Source of the DNA: GSA-30 sp036384435 | GTDB lineage: Bacteria; Pseudomonadota; Gammaproteobacteria; Xanthomonadales; Rhodanobacteraceae | Length of the DNA stretch: 64,000 nt | Direction: 5' to 3' | NCBI RefSeq assembly: GCF_036384435.1 | Contig: NZ_DASVMI010000094.1 | Location: forward strand, 39,801-103,800 | Shown here: piece by piece, positions 60,257 to 64,000 of the stretch | Position numbering within the stretch: the first letter of the stretch is position 1 | How the letters are laid out: the number at the start of each line of letters is the position of its first letter | Made by a program: the position numbers and the translations under genes | Notes under the pieces: model-generated | The model's input: only the letters and a program-made list of their open reading frames with translations | What the model was told of the DNA's origin: nothing | The model's database searches: none

Positions 60257-61516
60257 ATGGCCAAGATTCTGATCAGCGGCGGCGAGCCGCTCCAAGGCGA
60301 AGTGGGTATTTCCGGCGCCAAGAACGCCGTGCTGCCGATTCTCGCGTCCTGCCTGCTGGCCGATGAGCCGGTAGCCATCAGCAACGTCCCGCACCTGCAC
60401 GACGTCACCACGTTCATCGAGCTGCTTGGCCAGATGGGTACCCAGCTGACCCTGGACGATCGCATGAAGATGCAGATCGATCCGCGGCCCACCGACCGCT
60501 ACTTCGCTCCCTATGATCTGGTACGCACCATGCGTGCCTCGATCCTGGTGCTGGGCCCCCTGGTGGCACGCTTTGGTCAGGCCGAAGTGTCCCTGCCGGG
60601 TGGTTGCGCGATCGGTTCGCGGCCAGTCGACCAACACATCCGTGGCCTGGAGGCTCTCGGCGCCCAGGTCACGGTGGAAAATGGCTACATCAAGGCCAAG
60701 GCCAGCCGCCTGAAGGGCGCGCGCATCGCCATGGACATGGTGACCGTGACCGGCACCGAAAACATCATGATGGCCGCGGCCCTGGCCGAGGGCACCACCA
60801 TCATCGAGAACGCCGCGCAGGAGCCTGAAGTCGTCGATCTGGCCAACTGCCTGATCGCCATGGGAGCGCAGATCGAAGGGGCGGGCACGTCCACCATGGT
60901 AATTCATGGCGTGGAGCGCCTGCATGGTGCTGAATACGAGGTGCTCCCCGACCGTATCGAGACGGGCACCTTCCTGGTCGGTGCTGCTATGACCGGAGGC
61001 AAGATTCGTGCGCGCAACGCCCGCGCCAGCACGCTAGAAGCGGTGCTGAGCAAGCTCGAGGACGCCGGCGCACATATTTCCACCGGCCCGGACTGGATCG
61101 AGCTGGACATGCAGGGGCGCCGTCCAAAGGCAGTCAACATCACCACGGCGCCGTACCCGGCCTTTCCTACCGACATGCAGGCACAGTTCACCGCCCTCAA
61201 CTGCATCGCCGAGGGCGTGGGCGTGATCACCGAGACCGTTTTTGAAAATCGTTTCATGCACGCGCATGAATTGCAGCGGCTGGGCGCCGATATCCGCCTG
61301 GAAGGCAATACGGCCATCATCCAGGGCGTGGAAAAGATGAGCGGTGCGCCGATCATGGCCACCGATCTACGCGCTTCGGCCTGTCTGGTGCTGGCCGGCC
61401 TGGTTGCACAGGGCGATACCACGGTTGATCGCGTGTATCACATCGACCGCGGTTACGAGAACATCGAAGAGAAGCTGGGCGTACTTGGCGCGAAGATCCG
61501 CCGCTTGCCCTCCTGA
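60257..61516 (+). CDS. murA: UDP-N-acetylglucosamine 1-carboxyvinyltransferase MurA
   Basis: A 419-residue enzyme, the usual length, that transfers enolpyruvate from PEP to UDP-GlcNAc in the first committed step of peptidoglycan synthesis. The active-site Cys117 is present in SLPGGCAIGSRPVDQH, so normal fosfomycin sensitivity of the target is expected. ISGAKNAVLPILA, TVTGTENIMMAAALAEGTTIIENAAQEPEV, RIETGTFLVGAA and YPAFPTDMQAQF are standard family blocks. ATG 60257 has AAGGA 5 nt upstream; the longer frame overlaps bolA and is rejected. Confidence 0.95.
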   Translation: MAKILISGGEPLQGEVGISGAKNAVLPILASCLLADEPVAISNVPHLHDVTTFIELLGQMGTQLTLDDRMKMQIDPRPTDRYFAPYDLVRTMRASILVLGPLVARFGQAEVSLPGGCAIGSRPVDQHIRGLEALGAQVTVENGYIKAKASRLKGARIAMDMVTVTGTENIMMAAALAEGTTIIENAAQEPEVVDLANCLIAMGAQIEGAGTSTMVIHGVERLHGAEYEVLPDRIETGTFLVGAAMTGGKIRARNARASTLEAVLSKLEDAGAHISTGPDWIELDMQGRRPKAVNITTAPYPAFPTDMQAQFTALNCIAEGVGVITETVFENRFMHAHELQRLGADIRLEGNTAIIQGVEKMSGAPIMATDLRASACLVLAGLVAQGDTTVDRVYHIDRGYENIEEKLGVLGAKIRRLPS

Positions 61517-61550
61517 GCGCCAGGATCGAGCGGAGAGGGGCGAGCAGCAG

Positions 61551-61586
61551 GAAAAACAAAAAGCACGCTATCGGCGATAGCGTGCT
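61551..61586 (-). terminator. Rho-independent terminator for the DUF3108 gene
   Basis: A stem of 10-11 bp, AGCACGCTAT / ATAGCGTGCT (61562-61586), is preceded on plus by GAAAAACAAAAA; read on the minus strand it is a stem followed by a T-rich tail. It lies about 100 nt beyond the DUF3108 stop and 46 nt after the murA stop, and may stop both. Confidence 0.75.
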
Positions 61587-61683
61587 CCGGAAACACCCAA
61601 GGAAATCGACGGAGTGAAAAGCCAGGGGTGGCTATCGCTTAAGAGCAATCTCCTACTCCTCACTCCTTTCTCCCGTTCCCCGA

Positions 61684-62391
61684 CTACTTGCCGCCCTGAA
61701 AGCTGATCAACTGCAACGTCAGGTCGCCGCCGTCGCTCTGCGCAAGCTTTACCGGGACCGGATATTTCTGCGGGACGTACCAGGCGCTGAAAGCCTTGTT
61801 GTTGTCGGTGCGCTCGACACGCTCGGCCTGGAAGCTGCCCGCGGGTACTTGCACATTGTCCTTGCCGGCAACCTTGAACTGCTGGTTTTCGACATTGCGT
61901 TTGACCGCAACAGGCAGGCTGATGGACTGCTTGCCGTCGCGCAAGGCCCAGCCAATGGCCAGGGGTGTGAGATTGCGATCGACCATGCCTGCAACGCCGG
62001 CATAGGTGGACGGGCCCTTGCCTTCATCGACCGTCACCTGATGATTGGCATCGACGGTGACGTGGCGGGTCTTGGTCTTGAAGGCGTTGACGCGTGAATC
62101 ATAGGCCTGGGTTTCGGGCGCGCCATTGGCGATGCGGAACTTGCTTGTTTCCGTCGAACTGGCGCCGAGCGCGGCGGCGAGCCCGCCAGTGCTTTGCACG
62201 TCATTGGTGTAGACCCAGTTACCACCTTCCGGCTTGAGTGTCAGCGTAGCCTGGCCAATGGCCTGGCCTCCTTGCAGCACTTGGTATTTGGCCGTGAATG
62301 CCGAAGGCGATGCGGCCAGCGCAGCCGTGGAAGACAGTGCCAGCACCAGGCCAGCGGCGAGAACGCGAAGCGGAGTTTTATGAGTAGCCAT
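61684..62391 (-). CDS. DUF3108 domain-containing exported protein
   Basis: A 235-residue precursor with a Sec signal (LRVLAAGLVLALSSTAALAA). The mature part fits DUF3108: FTAKYQVLQGGQAIGQATLTLKPEGGNWVYTNDVQSTGGLAA, then SRVNAFKTKTRHVTVDANHQVTV and a C-terminal YPVPVKLAQSDGGDLTLQLISFQ. DUF3108 proteins are predicted beta-rich periplasmic proteins of unknown role. In related genomes they are commonly found beside purN/purM, as here. No operon link is certain, since 137 bp separate it from purN. Confidence 0.85.
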   Translation of the reverse strand: MATHKTPLRVLAAGLVLALSSTAALAASPSAFTAKYQVLQGGQAIGQATLTLKPEGGNWVYTNDVQSTGGLAAALGASSTETSKFRIANGAPETQAYDSRVNAFKTKTRHVTVDANHQVTVDEGKGPSTYAGVAGMVDRNLTPLAIGWALRDGKQSISLPVAVKRNVENQQFKVAGKDNVQVPAGSFQAERVERTDNNKAFSAWYVPQKYPVPVKLAQSDGGDLTLQLISFQGGK

Positions 62392-62528
62392 GAGCTCCGC
62401 AGTCTACGCGCTTAGCCTGAACAGGCGATGTGGCAGTGCGCAAGATTGAGAGGTGGCCGAGCAGTGGAGTCGGTCAAATCATGTCGCGGCACGACGACTT
62501 GCCGCGAGCGTGCGGACTTGCGCCCTCG

Positions 62529-63209
62529 CTACTCATCCCTCGCCCCTCGCTCCAAAAGGCCATCTTCCAGCCGCAAGGGTGCCTGCAACGGTGTGCCGTC
62601 CCACATCACCGTGTCCGCACCGGCCAGGGCCAGCCGTTGTTCGGCAAGGGCGCTCACCACGGCAGGTAAGAGACGATGCTCCTGGATCAGCAGGCGTTGC
62701 GCGAGGGTGTGTTCGTTGTCGTCGGGCAGCACGGCGATGCGGGCTTGCGCGATGACCGGGCCGCCGTCGAGTTCAGCGGTAACGTAGTGAACGCTCGCGC
62801 CATGCTCGGCATCACCCGCTTCCAGGGCGCGGCGGTGCGTGTGCAGGCCGCGGTACTTGGGCAGCAGCGAAGGGTGGATATTGATCATCCGCCCAACCCA
62901 GGGGCGTAGCGCGTCACCATCGAGGATGCGCATGAAACCGGCCAGCACGATCAATTGCGCGCCGCTGTCACCGATGCGCGTGAACAGGTCGATATCGAAG
63001 TCGCGCCGATTGTCGTAGCGGCGTGGATTCAGATGCAGGGAGGGAATACCGGCCGCCTCGGCCAACTGCAAGGCGCCGGCATGCGCCTTGTCGCTGGCTA
63101 CCAGTACGGGCTCGATCGCCAGCGCGTGGTGATCGCGCGCAGCCAGCAACGCGGCAAGGTTGCTGCCGCGGCCGGACGCGAGAACGGCAATGCGCAAGGG
63201 CTTGGGCAT
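62529..63209 (-). CDS. purN: Phosphoribosylglycinamide formyltransferase PurN
   Basis: A 226-residue GAR transformylase of purine synthesis, using 10-formyl-THF. RIAVLASGRGSNLAALLAA binds GAR; MINIHPSLLPKYRGLHTHRRAL carries the catalytic Asn and His, and SVHYVTAELDGGPVIAQA the catalytic Asp. ATG 63209 (MPKPLRIAVL) was chosen; the 36 extra codons of the longer frame are unlike PurN. It follows purM on the same strand by 47 nt, the standard purMN operon. Confidence 0.94.
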   Translation of the reverse strand: MPKPLRIAVLASGRGSNLAALLAARDHHALAIEPVLVASDKAHAGALQLAEAAGIPSLHLNPRRYDNRRDFDIDLFTRIGDSGAQLIVLAGFMRILDGDALRPWVGRMINIHPSLLPKYRGLHTHRRALEAGDAEHGASVHYVTAELDGGPVIAQARIAVLPDDNEHTLAQRLLIQEHRLLPAVVSALAEQRLALAGADTVMWDGTPLQAPLRLEDGLLERGARDE

Positions 63210-63256
63210 AAGGGCTAGAAGATGTTCCGCCCGGCCTGGGCCGGGCAGTGGGCGGG

Positions 63257-64000
63257 TCAGCCGATATGAACGCGTTCGTCGCCGCTGGCGGTAACGACTT
63301 CGCCGATCACGGAGCAAGCCAGGTCGTGCTTACCGAGCAGGCGCGCGGCATCGCCAACGAGGTGGGCCGGCAGAATCACGGTGAAACCCACGCCGCAGTT
63401 GAACGTGCGCCACATTTCCTCGCGCGCCACGTTGCCCTCGCGCATCAGCCAGTCGAATACCGGCGGCAGCGAAATGGCTGTGGCATCGAGCTTCAGGCCG
63501 AGGCCTTCAGGTACCACGCGGATGATGTTTTCCTTCAGGCCGCCGCCGGTGATGTGCGCCATGCCATGGACCGCAGCGCTCTGAAGCAGCTCCAGCATCG
63601 GCTTGACGTAGATGGTGGTCGGCGCCATCAGGGCATCGGCCAAGCGGGTGCCGCCTAGGTCCAGGTCGAGCGGGTTGCCCGCGCGTTCGAGGATCTTTCG
63701 GATCAGCGAGTAACCATTCGAATGCGGACCGCTGGATGCCACGCCAAGGATCACGTCGCCGGCTACGATGTCATCGCCGCTCAGCAGCCTGGATTTTTCC
63801 ACGGCGCCGACCGTGAAGCCGGCCAGGTCGTATTCGCCCGGCGGATACATGTCAGGCATCTCGGCGGTTTCGCCACCGATCAGCGCGCACCCAGCCAGTT
63901 CGCAGCCCTTGGCGATACCGCCGACCACGGCCACGGTGGTGTCGACATCCAGCTTGCCGGTGGCAAAGTAATCGAGAAAGAACAGCGGCTCGGCGCCCTG
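63257..64000 (-). CDS. purM: Phosphoribosylformylglycinamidine cyclo-ligase PurM, 5' end outside window
   Basis: The C-terminal 247 residues of AIR synthetase. The frame continues to the window edge: upstream of the first Met, the sequence GAEPLFFLDYFATGKLDVDTTVAVVGG is classic PurM. It is followed by LAGCALIGGETAEMPDMYPPGEYDLAGFTVGAVEK, GVASSGPHSNGYSLIRKIL, AHITGGGLKENIIRVVPEGLG and EEMWRTFNCGVGFTVIL. It closes the imidazole ring in purine synthesis. The start codon is beyond base 64000. Confidence 0.94.
   Translation of the reverse strand, partial: QGAEPLFFLDYFATGKLDVDTTVAVVGGIAKGCELAGCALIGGETAEMPDMYPPGEYDLAGFTVGAVEKSRLLSGDDIVAGDVILGVASSGPHSNGYSLIRKILERAGNPLDLDLGGTRLADALMAPTTIYVKPMLELLQSAAVHGMAHITGGGLKENIIRVVPEGLGLKLDATAISLPPVFDWLMREGNVAREEMWRTFNCGVGFTVILPAHLVGDAARLLGKHDLACSVIGEVVTASGDERVHIG

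Noticed and set aside
63257..63934. Internal Met at 63934 as purM start
   Set aside because: Conserved PurM sequence continues upstream to the window edge, so the true start is outside.
1..64000. tRNA, rRNA, CRISPR array, prophage or insertion sequence
   Set aside because: Scanned by eye on both strands; no cloverleaf-like GTTCRA context, no regular spaced repeats and no transposase or integrase frames were seen.

Overview
The window is high-GC, densely coded gammaproteobacterial chromosome. Three things point to the Xanthomonadales, most likely a Rhodanobacteraceae genus such as Dyella, Rhodanobacter or Luteibacter: the fused aspartokinase/diaminopimelate decarboxylase, the MurL-MurD2 pair for peptidoglycan glutamate, and the block murA-bolA / kdsD-kdsC-lptC-lptA-lptB-rpoN-hpf-hprK-rapZ-EIIA-HPr-EI. 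I saw no rRNA, tRNA, CRISPR array, prophage or insertion sequence. The genus is inferred from gene content only.

Layout. 1-6.6 kb: the end of a proline-rich protein, an unusual IorA/IorB-like molybdenum hydroxylase pair with an amino-acid permease upstream, and an outer-membrane barrel protein with its own promoter and terminator. 6.9-15.6 kb: class I fumarase, AK-LysA, MurL, MurD2, an MgtC-like protein and an AraC regulator. 15.7-29.2 kb: two exported zinc peptidases (M3, M13), TamA/TamB, a GH17-GT2 glucan synthase-like protein and Dps. 29.3-45.8 kb: HrpA, RelA, a TPR membrane protein, an SDR, PBP1B, a TPR lipoprotein, a YoaA/DinG helicase, CreD and TsaB. 45.8-49.0 kb: two divergent regulator/target pairs (LysR with YeiH, TetR with a DUF1348 protein). 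49.1-59.7 kb: a long minus-strand run joining a regulatory PTS, sigma-54, ribosome hibernation, LPS export and Kdo synthesis. 59.9-64 kb: BolA and MurA on plus, then DUF3108, PurN and the start-truncated PurM on minus.

How the parts fit. Much of the window builds the envelope. MurA, MurL/MurD2, AK-LysA (meso-DAP) and PBP1B make peptidoglycan. KdsD/KdsC and LptC/A/B make and export LPS. TamA/B inserts outer-membrane proteins. The PTS genes have no sugar-specific IIB/IIC partners and sit with HPr kinase, RapZ and sigma-54, so they look like a signalling chain rather than sugar uptake. ptsN, which I expected between hpf and hprK, is not there; that gap holds repeat DNA and a hairpin.

The points most worth a second look are: (i) the IorA-like subunit has lost every cysteine of its plant-type [2Fe-2S] cluster, while its IorB partner lacks the usual C-terminal catalytic Glu; (ii) two families of dispersed hairpin repeats lie right at stop codons, mostly between convergent genes, with stem arms that change in a compensatory way; (iii) paired operators in the TetR/DUF1348 promoter; (iv) a 104-nt lptC/lptA coding overlap.
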